A stretch of 64,000 nt of DNA from Longispora fulva (GTDB lineage Bacteria > Actinomycetota > Actinomycetes > Mycobacteriales > Micromonosporaceae), in the NCBI RefSeq assembly GCF_015751905.1, contig NZ_JADOUF010000001.1, positions 4,464,001-4,528,000 on the forward strand, read 5' to 3'. Shown piece by piece: positions 43,801-52,304 of this stretch. The notes below the pieces were generated by a model. The model saw only the letters and a list, made by a program, of their open reading frames with translations, did not search any database and had not been told where the DNA came from. Both the position numbers and the translations under genes were made by a program. Each line of letters starts with the position of its first letter. The first letter of the stretch is position 1.

Positions 43801-44150
43801 GGCGGGCGGCGGCGTCCGGCGCGCTCGGCCGGACCGGCGAGGCCCTGGAGGACGCCACCGCGGCCCTGGCGCTGGCCCGCGAGCTGCGGTACGCGGTGCT
43901 GGAGGCCCAGGCGCTCACCGAGCGGGCCCGGATCCACCTGGTGCGCGGCGAGTCCGATCTGGCGGTCGTGGACGGTCACGAGGCTCTGCGGATCCACCGG
44001 ACGACGGGGCACCTGCTCGGTGAGGCCCGGACCCTGGAGGTGCTCGCGGAGGCCACCGGCGACGGAGGGCAGTGGCGGTCGGCGCGCGACATTCTCGCGG
44101 AGATCGGCGTGCCGGTGACCGAAGGGGACTCCCCCCTTCAGGTACCCTGA
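40854..44150 (+). CDS. AfsR/SARP-family regulator with NB-ARC and TPR
   Basis: 1098 residues. MELRVLGTVEAVVHGQPIDI and VQVHVSRIRKRLAA form the winged helix, followed by BTAD to about 240, an Ala/Gly/Pro-rich insertion (about 290-322) and the P-loop GIGGVGKTAL. YVNLHGYSTSAPLRPIEALA is almost identical to the matching segment of the regulator at 19478, so the two are paralogues. The C-terminal TPR region is longest of the three. Located 210 bp before the exopolysaccharide genes, which are candidate targets. Confidence 0.88.
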   Translation: MELRVLGTVEAVVHGQPIDIGQRMERRLLGLLAIYLGRTVDTDRLIGLLWDTEPPARPRSAVQVHVSRIRKRLAAAGAERHGFALSRSGDGYLLTGEPDRVDLHRFRLLVERAAKTTDLAERVGLHRAAHALDRGGLFGEILNDRIWERIWPGIDAAFQDAADLRLAAELEYGRHHEVLTELAELVVRYPLRERLAELQILALYRAGRRAEALDAHQRISRRLQAELGLAPGEDLNRLHLAVLRDDPVLLLEPAEPAPAPAPAAEARDVPRLLPASIADFTGRADQLAALDALLTSDGDAPAGAAPGGASPAGAGSGGAGPVGVIAGIGGVGKTALGLRWAHQVRDRFPDGQLYVNLHGYSTSAPLRPIEALARFLRALGVPPGQIPVDLVEAVDLYRSRIAGRQLLVFLDNANSAEQVRPLLPVGAAGLALITSRDRLSGLSAHEGARRLHLDVLSGPDSVALLAWIVGPGRVAAESEAAAELAGLCDHLPLALRISAAYLADRPGLAIADHAAELRAGNRLAALEVDGDEQSSVRAAFDLSYQSLAPRAARLFRLLGLAPGPDLTATAAAQLAGTDLAEASEGLERLTAAHLVEVPTPGRWTMHDLVRAYARERSEADEEPADRAAAEQRLHLWYGDAAHTAAHVLHPQMLRLPRPSGPVTGAAAFDTHAQALAWLDAERVNLVAAIASPPAGLPSVAWLLADSLRGYFWLRKLTVDWFAAAEASLAAATAAGEPRARTAAHLSLSLANATLSRHDRALEHGRTALVLSRAHGFTDYEVVLLANRGRILSEMGRIEEGARTLESALRFDLTPQVRASILANLGLALLEQGQLHRAAAELSTALSLLPADELDNVRASLLSNLARSYHQLGRPALAVATFGRALALARGIASVDTVVSALSGRAQAHAELGHLDPALADLLEGTALVREHRIVPLEADVETNLADVRWRLGQFDEAVAGHTRAVAVAVGNAQPGQRTVALIRRAAASGALGRTGEALEDATAALALARELRYAVLEAQALTERARIHLVRGESDLAVVDGHEALRIHRTTGHLLGEARTLEVLAEATGDGGQWRSARDILAEIGVPVTEGDSPLQVP

Positions 44151-44161
44151 ACCAGACATTT

Positions 44162-44178
44162 GGTTGGATCTTCCAACC
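44162..44178 (+). terminator. Small hairpin after SARP gene
   Basis: GGTTGGA (44162-44168), loop TCT, TCCAACC (44172-44178), starting 12 bases after the stop codon. A short but perfect stem; no U-tract. The remaining 180 bases to the next gene show no other structure I can name. Confidence 0.45.
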
Positions 44179-44359
44179 GTGCGGGCCACGTCCTCCACTG
44201 TGAACCCGGCTTTACCCCAAACCCTCTTTCTTAGTCGCCATGTCGGCAACTTGTCGGAGCCGTCATGCGCGCTGCCGTGGGACGGTTTACTTCACGCAAG
44301 CTCCTCCCCCACACCCGCAGTGCTCTAATGATCACTGCCCGTCCCATCAAGGATGAGGC

Positions 44360-46444
44360 ATGAAACGTCGCATGCCGGGCAGAAATCTGTCCGGACGCAT
44401 CATTCTGGCTGTCGCCCTCGTCGGATCCGTGGCAGCTGTCGCAGGCACGGTGACCACCGCCGAAGCGGCACCGGGGCACCCGCACGACCACAAGCACGGC
44501 GTGACCCGGGCGGAAGCCGTCCTGCCCCATGTCACGCCCCCGGGCAAGCTGCCGGTCAAGAACGGCCCCCTCAGGACAGCACCCCACGCGGCGGCATCGG
44601 CCCCCACCGACAAGGTCGCCCTGCGCGCCCTGGTCATCGCCGTGGACAACGCCGACTTCGGCCTCGCCACCTGGAAGTCCAGTCTGGACCAGGTCGGCGC
44701 GCCCTACGACGTGCTGCTCGCCCGGGACGCGCCACTGGACGCGCTGACCCGCCCGGACGGCACCGGCAGGTACAACGCGGTGCTGCTGACCAACAACGCG
44801 TTGCTGTACAACGACAACGGCAACTATGTCAGCGCGCTCGACGCGGGCGAGTGGACGGCCCTGTGGGACTACGAGAAGGCCTACCAGGTGCGGCAGGTGT
44901 CCCTCTACACCTCGTACGGCAGCTGGCCCGAGAGCTACTGCCTGAACCCGGTCAGCGAGGGCGGCATCGGCGACACCCCGCAGAACGCGGTCCTCACGAC
45001 CGCCGGCGCGCCGATCTTCGACTACCTCAAGGCCGCGGCGAACATCCCGATCTCACTGTCCTACGTGTACCGGACAAGTGTCGCCCCCGGTTGCGCCGCG
45101 ACCCCGATCCTGACCCTCGGCGGTTCCGTGGTCGGCGTGACCAGCACCGCGCCGGACGGCCGGGAGCGGCTGGCGTTGACGTTCACGTCGAACCAGTACC
45201 TGATCCAGGCGAACCTGCTGACCTACGGTCTGCTGCGGTGGGCGTCGAAGGGCGTGTTCCTCGGCGAGCAGCGGCACTGGCTGAACCTGGACGTCGACGA
45301 CTGGTTCAACAACGGCGACGTCCTGCAGCCCGACGGGTCCGTGAACTCCGACCCGGGCTACCGGATGACCGGCACGGACGTGACCAGCACGAAGACGCAG
45401 CAGAACGCGCTGCACACCACGTACCCGCTGACGGCCGGTTTCAAGATCAACGCGCCGCTGAACGGTGACGGCATCCAGTCGGGGCTCAACATCGCCTGCG
45501 TGATCATCCTCGGCGACCCGCTGACGGCACAGTCGGAGTGCAACAAGGCCGACTTCCGCTGGGTCAACCACACGCTGACCCACCCGAAGATGAACACCAC
45601 CGACTACGCCACCAGCTACGCCGAGATCCACGACAACCTGACGGCGGCCGCCGCCATCGGGCTGACCGTGCCGGCGACGGTCCTCAAGACGCCGGAGTAC
45701 TCCGGCCTCGGGGTCTACAACCCGGACCCGAACAACGACATCGACCCGCCGACCGACTACGGGCTGGGCGCGTCCAACGTGAACATGCTGGCCGCCGCGA
45801 AGGCCGCCGGGGTGAAGTACCTGCACGGGAACATGTCGTTCGCCAGCCAGAAGCCGGCCTGCTTCAACTGCGGGATCTACCACCCGCTGGAGCCGAGCCT
45901 GTTCATCGTGCCCGACTGGCCGACGAACATCGCCTACCACGTCACGAACCCGGCGCAGGAGACCCAGTTCTACAACTCCTACTACGGGCCGCAGGGCAAG
46001 TTCCCCTACTGGCCGGTGAACCAGACGTACGACCAGGTGATCACGCACGAGTCCGACATCGCGCTCCAGCACGTGATGACCGGTTCGGCGTACTCGCACA
46101 CGATGCACCAGAACAACCTGGCGCAGTACGCGACGAACAAGAACCTGGCGTTCGACTGGCTGCGGGCCGTGGCCGGCAAGTACAGCACCTACTACAACGT
46201 GCCGCTGCGCAACCCCGACTGGGTGGCCCTCGCCGGCTACGTCGGCGACCGCACCGCGCACTTCGCGTCCCTGTCCGCCGGCAACGACGCCGTGTGGGAC
46301 CGGGCCACGAACCAGGTCACCTTCACCGGGACCGGTCCGGTGTTCGCCACCGGGGTCCGGGCGACCGGCTATGACGCGTACGGCACCGACTCGATCTCCA
46401 AGGTGCCGACCGCGACCGTGCTGACCGCGTACCCGAAGCCGTAG
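44360..46444 (+). CDS. Secreted Agd3-like (CE18-type) polysaccharide deacetylase
   Basis: 694 residues with a Sec signal (IILAVALVGSVAAVAGTVTT) and a His-rich stretch after it. An N-terminal domain (DKVALRALVIAVDNADFG, then YNAVLLTNNALLYN) precedes a deacetylase-like barrel with LNLDVDDWFNNGD (about 308-320) and FRWVNHTLTHPKMNTTDY (about 398), supplying the Asp and His residues expected to bind a metal. The layout resembles fungal Agd3, which de-N-acetylates galactosaminogalactan. With PelF next door, it probably modifies an exported amino-sugar polymer outside the cell. Confidence 0.75.
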   Translation: MKRRMPGRNLSGRIILAVALVGSVAAVAGTVTTAEAAPGHPHDHKHGVTRAEAVLPHVTPPGKLPVKNGPLRTAPHAAASAPTDKVALRALVIAVDNADFGLATWKSSLDQVGAPYDVLLARDAPLDALTRPDGTGRYNAVLLTNNALLYNDNGNYVSALDAGEWTALWDYEKAYQVRQVSLYTSYGSWPESYCLNPVSEGGIGDTPQNAVLTTAGAPIFDYLKAAANIPISLSYVYRTSVAPGCAATPILTLGGSVVGVTSTAPDGRERLALTFTSNQYLIQANLLTYGLLRWASKGVFLGEQRHWLNLDVDDWFNNGDVLQPDGSVNSDPGYRMTGTDVTSTKTQQNALHTTYPLTAGFKINAPLNGDGIQSGLNIACVIILGDPLTAQSECNKADFRWVNHTLTHPKMNTTDYATSYAEIHDNLTAAAAIGLTVPATVLKTPEYSGLGVYNPDPNNDIDPPTDYGLGASNVNMLAAAKAAGVKYLHGNMSFASQKPACFNCGIYHPLEPSLFIVPDWPTNIAYHVTNPAQETQFYNSYYGPQGKFPYWPVNQTYDQVITHESDIALQHVMTGSAYSHTMHQNNLAQYATNKNLAFDWLRAVAGKYSTYYNVPLRNPDWVALAGYVGDRTAHFASLSAGNDAVWDRATNQVTFTGTGPVFATGVRATGYDAYGTDSISKVPTATVLTAYPKP

Positions 46445-46463
46445 CAGAAGGGAGGTGGGGGCG

Positions 46464-47990
46464 ATGCTCCCCATGACGACTCGCCCCCACACCCCGTTGA
46501 AGAGCTGGCGGGCCATCGGCAGGGCCTCTGTGGCCGACCCGGTGGTCCCCCGGCAGCGCGACCGCCGGACCACCCGGGTCGCGATGATCTCCGAAGGCAC
46601 CTACCCGCACCACTTCGGCGGCGTCAGTGTCTGGATGGACCAGCTGATCCGGGGCATGCCCGAGCACCGGTTCCAGGTGGTGGCCCTGACCGTCACCGGG
46701 GTCGAGAAGAGCGTCTGGGAGATCCCGGACAACCTCGACCAGGTGATCAACATCCCGCTGTGGACCCGCCGGGAGCGCAAGCCCGACCGGGAGCCGCAGT
46801 GGTTCGTCGACGCGCACGCCACGTTCCTGCGCGCCCTGATCCGGCCCGCCGAGGTGCGCGAACGCTGGAGCCAGCAGGGCCGTGAGGCCTTCCTCCAGGC
46901 GCTGCGGGGCCTGTTCGACTACGCGCAGATCGCCGACCTGACCGCCGCGCTGACCAGCAACGCCGCGATCAGCCGGCTGATGGACGCCTGGCACCAGGCA
47001 GGGATGGACATCGGCGAGCCGCTCTGCCTGGCCGACGCGCTGACCGCCGCCGACCTCATCGAGCACATGCTCCGGCCCCTGTCGGCGCCGCCCGTCGAGG
47101 TGGACATCTGCCACCTGGCCATGAACGGGCTCGCCGGACTGGTCGCGCTGGCCGCCAAGTGGCGCAACGGCTCCAAGATCGTGCTGTCCGAGCACGGGGT
47201 GTACCTGCGGGAACGCTATCTCGCCATGGTCAACGAGGACGTGCCGCACGCCGTGAAGGTGCTGCTGCTGAACTTCTTCCGCACCCTGGCCGTCGCGACG
47301 TACCACAGCGCGGACCTGCTCGCCCCGCACTCCAACTACAACCGGCGGTGGGCGCTGTACAACGGGGCGACCCCGGCCAGGATGCGCACCATGTACAACG
47401 GGGTCGACCCGGCGGACTTCCCCGCCGCCACCGGCGAGCCGGACGTGCCCACCATCGTGTTCATGGGCCGGATCGACCCGCTCAAGGACCTGCACACCCT
47501 GATCCGGGCGTTCTCGCTGGTCAAGGCTGAGGTGCCCGACGCGAGGCTGCGGATGTTCGGGCCGATCCCCGAGGTGAACCAGGACTACGCGGCCAGCTGC
47601 CGCAAGCTCGTCGACGACCTCGGGCTCACCGACTCGGCCGTCTTCGAGGGGCGGATCGCCAGCCAGGTCGACGCGTACCACGCCGGGCACATCAACGTGC
47701 TGACCTCGATCTCCGAGGGGTTCCCGTACACCATCGTGGAGGCCATGGCCACCGGCCGCCCGCCGGTGTGCACCAACGTCGGCGGGGTCGCCGAGGCCGT
47801 GGGCGACGCCGGCATCGTCTGCGCGGCCCGCGACCACGTGGCCATCGCGGCGGGCTGCGTCAAGCTGCTCACCGACCACGACCTGCGCCGCCGGCTCGGG
47901 GTGGCCGCGCGCGAACGGATCCTGAACAACTTCACCCTGGCCCAGTCCATCGAGGCCTACCGGTCGGTCTACGAAGAGGTCCTGGCGTGA
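46464..47990 (+). CDS. PelF-type family 4 glycosyltransferase
   Basis: 508 residues. TTRVAMISEGTYPHHFGGVS is the N-terminal signature of PelF; EHGVYLRERYL and VDICHLAMNGLAGLVALAAK follow. The GT-B C-terminal half has MYNGVDPADFPAA, VFMGRIDPLKDLHTLIRAFS, and the nucleotide-binding SISEGFPYTIVEAMATGRPP. PelF polymerises the amino-sugar exopolysaccharide Pel from UDP-sugars in the cytosol (family knowledge). The ATG at 46464 follows GGGAGG. It is 19 bases after the deacetylase gene and overlaps the membrane gene by GTGA. Confidence 0.88.
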   Translation: MLPMTTRPHTPLKSWRAIGRASVADPVVPRQRDRRTTRVAMISEGTYPHHFGGVSVWMDQLIRGMPEHRFQVVALTVTGVEKSVWEIPDNLDQVINIPLWTRRERKPDREPQWFVDAHATFLRALIRPAEVRERWSQQGREAFLQALRGLFDYAQIADLTAALTSNAAISRLMDAWHQAGMDIGEPLCLADALTAADLIEHMLRPLSAPPVEVDICHLAMNGLAGLVALAAKWRNGSKIVLSEHGVYLRERYLAMVNEDVPHAVKVLLLNFFRTLAVATYHSADLLAPHSNYNRRWALYNGATPARMRTMYNGVDPADFPAATGEPDVPTIVFMGRIDPLKDLHTLIRAFSLVKAEVPDARLRMFGPIPEVNQDYAASCRKLVDDLGLTDSAVFEGRIASQVDAYHAGHINVLTSISEGFPYTIVEAMATGRPPVCTNVGGVAEAVGDAGIVCAARDHVAIAAGCVKLLTDHDLRRRLGVAARERILNNFTLAQSIEAYRSVYEEVLA

Positions 47991-49357
47991 CCGACACGGT
48001 TCCGCTCCGCCTGGTCGACCCCGTCGACGCGCTCGCCACCAAGGTGTCCGACCGCTGCGGCCTGGCCATCGACCCGCTGCAGATCGCCGCCATGCTCGAG
48101 AGCGACGGCATGACCGACCGGATGGCCACCCAGGACTACGGCTACAAGGACGTCTTCGCCCTCGCCGAGGACATCTACCGGCGGATCCCGCACCGGGGGC
48201 CGGGCGAGCCGCTGCCCCGGCCCGACCGGATCCAGGCGCTGCGCGAGCTGTCGCACGGCCTGCTGTACACCATGCCCAGCGCCGTGTTCCCGGCCGTGGC
48301 GTTCCTGCTCGGCGCGCGGAACACGATCACCGGCATGGTGTACGCGACGGCGTTCGGCTGGGTGTGGACCATGGGCTGGACGTCCGTGGCGTACCGGATG
48401 ACGGGTCACGGTCGCACGGACCTGGCCGCGAAGGTGCTCCGCCGGAGCCTGCTGTTCGGCGTGACCCTGCCCTCCCTGGTCGGGATCCCGTTCCTGTCAC
48501 CGGGGGCCTGGGCGCTGGCCGTGGCGCAGCTCGCGTTCCAGCTCGCCGGCGGCATCCTGTTGTTCCACCGCCGCGAGCCGGTGCTGTTCGCGCTGTCGGC
48601 CCCGGCCGTCGGGGTCGGCCTCGGCTTCCTGTTCGGCGGCGGCACCCGACCGCTGGCCGTGGCGGCCGTCGCCGCCGCCGGTGCGTGCGTGCTGCTGGTC
48701 TGCGTGTTCGCCGTCCTCCAGGTCGTCCGGGTGCCGGCGGTGAAGGAGCCGGCGATCCGGATCCGCGCCGAGGTGCCCCGCGCGCTGCCCGTCATCGGGT
48801 ACGCGGCCCTGTCAGCCCTCTACCTGCTGTCCGCCGACGCGCGCCTCGACCAGCCCCGGCTGGACCTGGCGCTGGCCGTCACGCCCATCGTGCTGGGGAT
48901 GGGGGTGCTGGAGTGGCGCGCGCGGCGGTTCGGGGAGCGCAGTCTCGGGTTGCTACGCCGCACCCGCTACCCGGCCGAGTTCCGTCGCCGGGTACTGCGG
49001 GCCTTCGCCGTGGACCTGGTCGTCGCCGTGGGGACCCTGGCCTGCCTGGCCCTGGTCCTGGCGGCCTTCCTGTACGGCCACGGCCAGCTCTCCCGGCTCG
49101 GCGCGGCCTCCCTCGCGGGGCACGTGCTGCTCGGTGGCGCGTACTTCACCGGTTTCCTGCTCATCAACCAGGCCCGGTTCGGCCGGCTGCTCGGGGTGCT
49201 CGGCTGCGTCGTGGCCGGCTACCTGGGCGCCGTGGCGTACCTGGGCCCCGACCGTCAGGTGCCCGTCTTCGGCGCCTGCAGCGCACTTCTCGTGTTCGGC
49301 CTGGTCATCGGGCTGCTCCCCGATCTCGGACAGGTCTGGCGATACGCCAGCTACTAG
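47987..49357 (+). CDS. Polytopic membrane protein of exopolysaccharide operon
   Basis: 456 residues. A soluble N-terminal 75 residues (VSDRCGLAIDPLQIAAMLES, DYGYKDVFALAEDIYRRIP) precedes about eleven membrane spans. It occupies the place that the transporter PelG has in Pel clusters and could help export the polymer, but it lacks a sequence start I would recognise as PelG. GTG start overlapping the PelF stop; a good ribosome site for the next gene lies right after its stop. Function inferred from position only. Confidence 0.7.
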   Translation: MTDTVPLRLVDPVDALATKVSDRCGLAIDPLQIAAMLESDGMTDRMATQDYGYKDVFALAEDIYRRIPHRGPGEPLPRPDRIQALRELSHGLLYTMPSAVFPAVAFLLGARNTITGMVYATAFGWVWTMGWTSVAYRMTGHGRTDLAAKVLRRSLLFGVTLPSLVGIPFLSPGAWALAVAQLAFQLAGGILLFHRREPVLFALSAPAVGVGLGFLFGGGTRPLAVAAVAAAGACVLLVCVFAVLQVVRVPAVKEPAIRIRAEVPRALPVIGYAALSALYLLSADARLDQPRLDLALAVTPIVLGMGVLEWRARRFGERSLGLLRRTRYPAEFRRRVLRAFAVDLVVAVGTLACLALVLAAFLYGHGQLSRLGAASLAGHVLLGGAYFTGFLLINQARFGRLLGVLGCVVAGYLGAVAYLGPDRQVPVFGACSALLVFGLVIGLLPDLGQVWRYASY

Positions 49358-49371
49358 AGAGGAACTTGGTC

Positions 49372-50166
49372 ATGCACGTAGTCATCCTCGCCGGCGGCCG
49401 CGGCGTCAGGCTCCGGCCCTACACGACCTCCCTGCCCAAACCCCTCGTGCCGATCGGCGACGAGTACGCGATCCTCGACATCATCCTGCGCCAGCTGCGG
49501 ACGTACGGGTTCACCTCCGTCACCCTCGCGATCGGGCACCTCGGCAGCCTGATCCGCGCGTTCGTCGGCGACGGCTCCCAGTGGGACCTGTCCGTCGACT
49601 ACGCGGAGGAGGACAAGCCGCTGTCCACGATCGGCCCGATGTTCAACATCCTCGACCAGCTGCCCGAACACTTCCTGGTCATGAACGGGGACGTGCTCAC
49701 GGACCTCGACTACGGGATGCTGCTGCGCGAGCACATCGCGTCGGAGGCGCCGTTGACCGTGGCCACGTACAACCGCCAGGTGAAGATCGACTTCGGCTGC
49801 CTGGAGGCCGTGGACGGCACTGTGGTCAGCTTCACCGAGAAGCCCACCCTCGACTACTCGGTGAGCATGGGCATCTACGGGATGTCCCGCAAGACCCTGG
49901 CGCCGTACCCCAAGGGCGTCGCGTTCGGCTTCGACGACCTGGTCCTCGACCTGCTCGACCGCAACGAGCCGCCGTCGTCGCACCTGTTCACCGGCTACTG
50001 GCTCGACATCGGCCGGCCGGACGACTACGACGAGGCGAACCGGACGTTCGACCAGATCAAGCCGCTGCTGCTGCCGCGCCCCCGGATGCCGGAGAAGTCC
50101 GCGCCCGCCGTCCGCGACAGCGCCGCCACCCCGTTACCCAGTCCACCCGTATCCACCTGGCGGTAG
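49372..50166 (+). CDS. Sugar-nucleotide transferase (NTP_transferase family)
   Basis: 264 residues. VVILAGGRGVRLRPYTTSLP with KPLVPIGDEYAILDIILRQL is the nucleotide-binding start of NDP-sugar pyrophosphorylases; VMNGDVLTDLDYG holds the metal-binding Asp; FTEKPTLDYSVSMGIYGMS and GYWLDIGRPDDYDEAN complete the fold. It would make an activated sugar from NTP and a sugar phosphate. AGAGGA precedes the ATG. Gene order suggests a precursor for the adjacent polymer; the specific sugar cannot be read from sequence. Confidence 0.88.
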   Translation: MHVVILAGGRGVRLRPYTTSLPKPLVPIGDEYAILDIILRQLRTYGFTSVTLAIGHLGSLIRAFVGDGSQWDLSVDYAEEDKPLSTIGPMFNILDQLPEHFLVMNGDVLTDLDYGMLLREHIASEAPLTVATYNRQVKIDFGCLEAVDGTVVSFTEKPTLDYSVSMGIYGMSRKTLAPYPKGVAFGFDDLVLDLLDRNEPPSSHLFTGYWLDIGRPDDYDEANRTFDQIKPLLLPRPRMPEKSAPAVRDSAATPLPSPPVSTWR

Positions 50167-50169
50167 TCC

Positions 50170-51027
50170 ATGCGAGTTCTCCTGTTCGGAGCGTCCGGCT
50201 TCATCGGCAAACACGCCCACGCGGCGCTGACGGCGGCCGGGGCCGAGGTGCTGCCCACCGGCCGGCGCGGCCCGATCCGGCACGACCTGGTCGTCGACGG
50301 GCCGGCCCGGCTCGCGTCGCTGCTCGCGGCGCACCGGCCCGACGCGGTCGTCAACTGCGCCGGCCTGCTCAGCGGGAGCACCGCCGAGCTGGTCGAGGCC
50401 AATGTCACGGCCGTGGCCCGGCTCGTCGACGCGTGTTCCTTTCTGGGTACGAGGCTGGTCACGCTCGGCTCGGCCGCCGAGTACGGCGTCGTGCCGCACG
50501 GCGTGCCCGTCGCCGAGGACGCGCCCTGCCGCCCGGTCGGCGGCTACGGGGTGACCCGCCTCGCCGCCACCGAACTCGTCCGGCTGGCCGTCGCCGACCA
50601 CCGGCTCGACGGGGTCGTGCTCCGGGTGTTCAACCCGCTCGGGGCCGGCCTGCCCGCCGACAACGTCCTCGGCCGGGCCCTGCGCCAGGTGCCGTCGGGC
50701 ACGGTCCGGCTGGGCCCGCTGGGCGCGTACCGGGACTTCGTCGACGGCCGCGACGTGGGCTCCGCCGTGGCGTTGGCGACGTGCGCGGCGACCCTGCCCG
50801 AGCCGGTGCTCAACGTGGGCAGCGGGGCGGCCGTGCCGACCCGGGAGGCCGTGCGGCTGCTGTGCGCGGCGGCCGGGTTCGCCGGGGAACTGGTCGAGGG
50901 CGACGTGGCCCCGGGCCGGTCGGCAGGAGTGGACTGGATCGCCGCGGACCTGACCCGGATTCGTGCGACCCTGGGCTGGGCGCCGGCCTACGACCTGGAG
51001 GCCGCGGTGAAGGAGCTGCTGCTGTAG
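50170..51027 (+). CDS. NAD-dependent epimerase/dehydratase
   Basis: 285 residues, extended SDR: VLLFGASGFIGKHAHAAL at the N-terminus, NCAGLLSGSTAELVEANVTA, LGSAAEYGV, and YGVTRLAATEL with the Tyr but with Arg where the catalytic Lys (YxxxK) is usually found. VLRVFNPLGAG and YRDFVDGRDVGSA follow. Likely modifies a nucleotide sugar. It begins three bases after the preceding stop. The altered catalytic motif may mean a reductase or a non-standard activity. Confidence 0.82.
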   Translation: MRVLLFGASGFIGKHAHAALTAAGAEVLPTGRRGPIRHDLVVDGPARLASLLAAHRPDAVVNCAGLLSGSTAELVEANVTAVARLVDACSFLGTRLVTLGSAAEYGVVPHGVPVAEDAPCRPVGGYGVTRLAATELVRLAVADHRLDGVVLRVFNPLGAGLPADNVLGRALRQVPSGTVRLGPLGAYRDFVDGRDVGSAVALATCAATLPEPVLNVGSGAAVPTREAVRLLCAAAGFAGELVEGDVAPGRSAGVDWIAADLTRIRATLGWAPAYDLEAAVKELLL

Positions 51028-51038
51028 GACCCCCGACT

Positions 51039-51068
51039 TGACCTCCAGCCCGGTTGAGGTGGCAGGGT
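51039..51068 (+). promoter_or_regulatory. MerR/SoxR-type promoter upstream of MFS gene
   Basis: TTGACC (51039-51044) and CAGGGT (51064-51069 region) are separated by about 19 bases, the unusually long spacer of MerR-family promoters. Between them, ACCTCCAG and GTTGAGGT form an imperfect dyad as in SoxR-like operators. Transcription would then begin at or next to the ATG at 51076, a leaderless message. Confidence 0.5.
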
Positions 51069-51075
51069 GCCCGGC

Positions 51076-52299
51076 ATGAGCGTCGTCGCGCCCTCCCGGC
51101 CGCCCTACCTGCGCATCCTGCGCCACCCGGTCCTCCGCCGTTTCCTGCCGGCCGTCCTGTTGTCGGCCTTCGGGGACGGGATGAGCTTCGTCGCCGTTGC
51201 CTGGCTGGCCGTCCAACTCGCCCCGCCGGGCCGGCACGGGGTGTGGACGGGCCTGGCCGTCGCCGCGTACGCCCTCCCGGCCACCCTCGGCGCCGCCCTG
51301 CTCGGGCCGCTGGTCCGCCGGTTCGACGGGGCCCGGCTGGTGGCCGTGGACGCGACCCTGCGCGCGGCCCTGCTGGGCACGATCGCGGTACTGGCCGTCG
51401 CGGACCTGCTCGGCCCGGCCCTGTACGTCGTCCTGCTCGCCCTGTCCTCGCTCCTGCACGCCTGGGGCAACGCCGGGGTGTACACCCTGGTGGCCGAGGA
51501 GCTCGACGACGAGGACCGGGTCACCGGCAACGCGCTGGTCTCGTCCGTGCAGCAGGCGTCCTTCGTGATCGGCCCGGCCCTCGCCGGTCTGGTGACGGCG
51601 TTCGCCGGGCCGGGCTGGGTGATCGGGGCCGACGCCGTGACGTTCGCGTTCCTGGCCGTGACCTGCGTGGGCATCGTCCGGTCCCGGCCGCCCCGGATGC
51701 TCCCCCCGGCGGAGAAGGGCGGCGCGTGGCTGACCCTGCGCTCCCATCCCCAGCTACTCGCCCTGATCGCCGTGACCTGCGCTTTCTTCTTCCTGTACGG
51801 CCCGGTCGAGGTCGCCATGCCCGTGCACATCGCCGACGAGTTGCACGCCTCGGCCGGCCTGCTCGGCGGTTACGTCGCGGCGTACGGCGTCGGCACGGTC
51901 TTCGGCTCGCTCCTCGCCGGGCTGCTGCGCCGGCTCCCGCTGTGGCCGGTGATCGCGGCGATCGTGGTCGGCTGGGGGCTGTGCCTGCTGCCGAGCGGGC
52001 TGACAGACGCGGTGGCCCCTGGCATGGTCGGCTTCGGGATCGGCGGCTTCGTCTACGGGCCGTTCACCGCGATCTGCACCGCACTGTTCCAGCGCAGCGC
52101 CCCGGCGGAGCACCTGAGCCAGGTGCTCGCGTTCCGGGGCGCGTTGATCACGCCGGCCGCCGCGCTGGGCACCGCGGTCGGCGGGCCGCTGGTGGGCGCG
52201 ATCGGCGGCCGGCAGACCCTGCTGGTCTCGGCGTGGACGACCATCCTTCTCGGGGCACTCCTCGCCCTCGGCAGCATCCCGAGCTGGCGCCGCCGGTAG
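51076..52299 (+). CDS. MFS transporter
   Basis: About 407 residues, twelve membrane spans. HPVLRRFLPAVLLSAFGDGM begins the first span; FDGARLVAVDATLRAALLGT is the loop 2-3 region, and YGPVEVAMPVHIADELH opens the second half. Such single-component pumps expel drugs or metabolites using proton flow. I choose the ATG at 51076 because the promoter spacing predicts a leaderless transcript; the GTG at 51067 with GAGGTGG upstream is the alternative. Not obviously part of the exopolysaccharide pathway. Confidence 0.85.
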   Translation: MSVVAPSRPPYLRILRHPVLRRFLPAVLLSAFGDGMSFVAVAWLAVQLAPPGRHGVWTGLAVAAYALPATLGAALLGPLVRRFDGARLVAVDATLRAALLGTIAVLAVADLLGPALYVVLLALSSLLHAWGNAGVYTLVAEELDDEDRVTGNALVSSVQQASFVIGPALAGLVTAFAGPGWVIGADAVTFAFLAVTCVGIVRSRPPRMLPPAEKGGAWLTLRSHPQLLALIAVTCAFFFLYGPVEVAMPVHIADELHASAGLLGGYVAAYGVGTVFGSLLAGLLRRLPLWPVIAAIVVGWGLCLLPSGLTDAVAPGMVGFGIGGFVYGPFTAICTALFQRSAPAEHLSQVLAFRGALITPAAALGTAVGGPLVGAIGGRQTLLVSAWTTILLGALLALGSIPSWRRR

Positions 52300-52304
52300 C
52301 CCGG

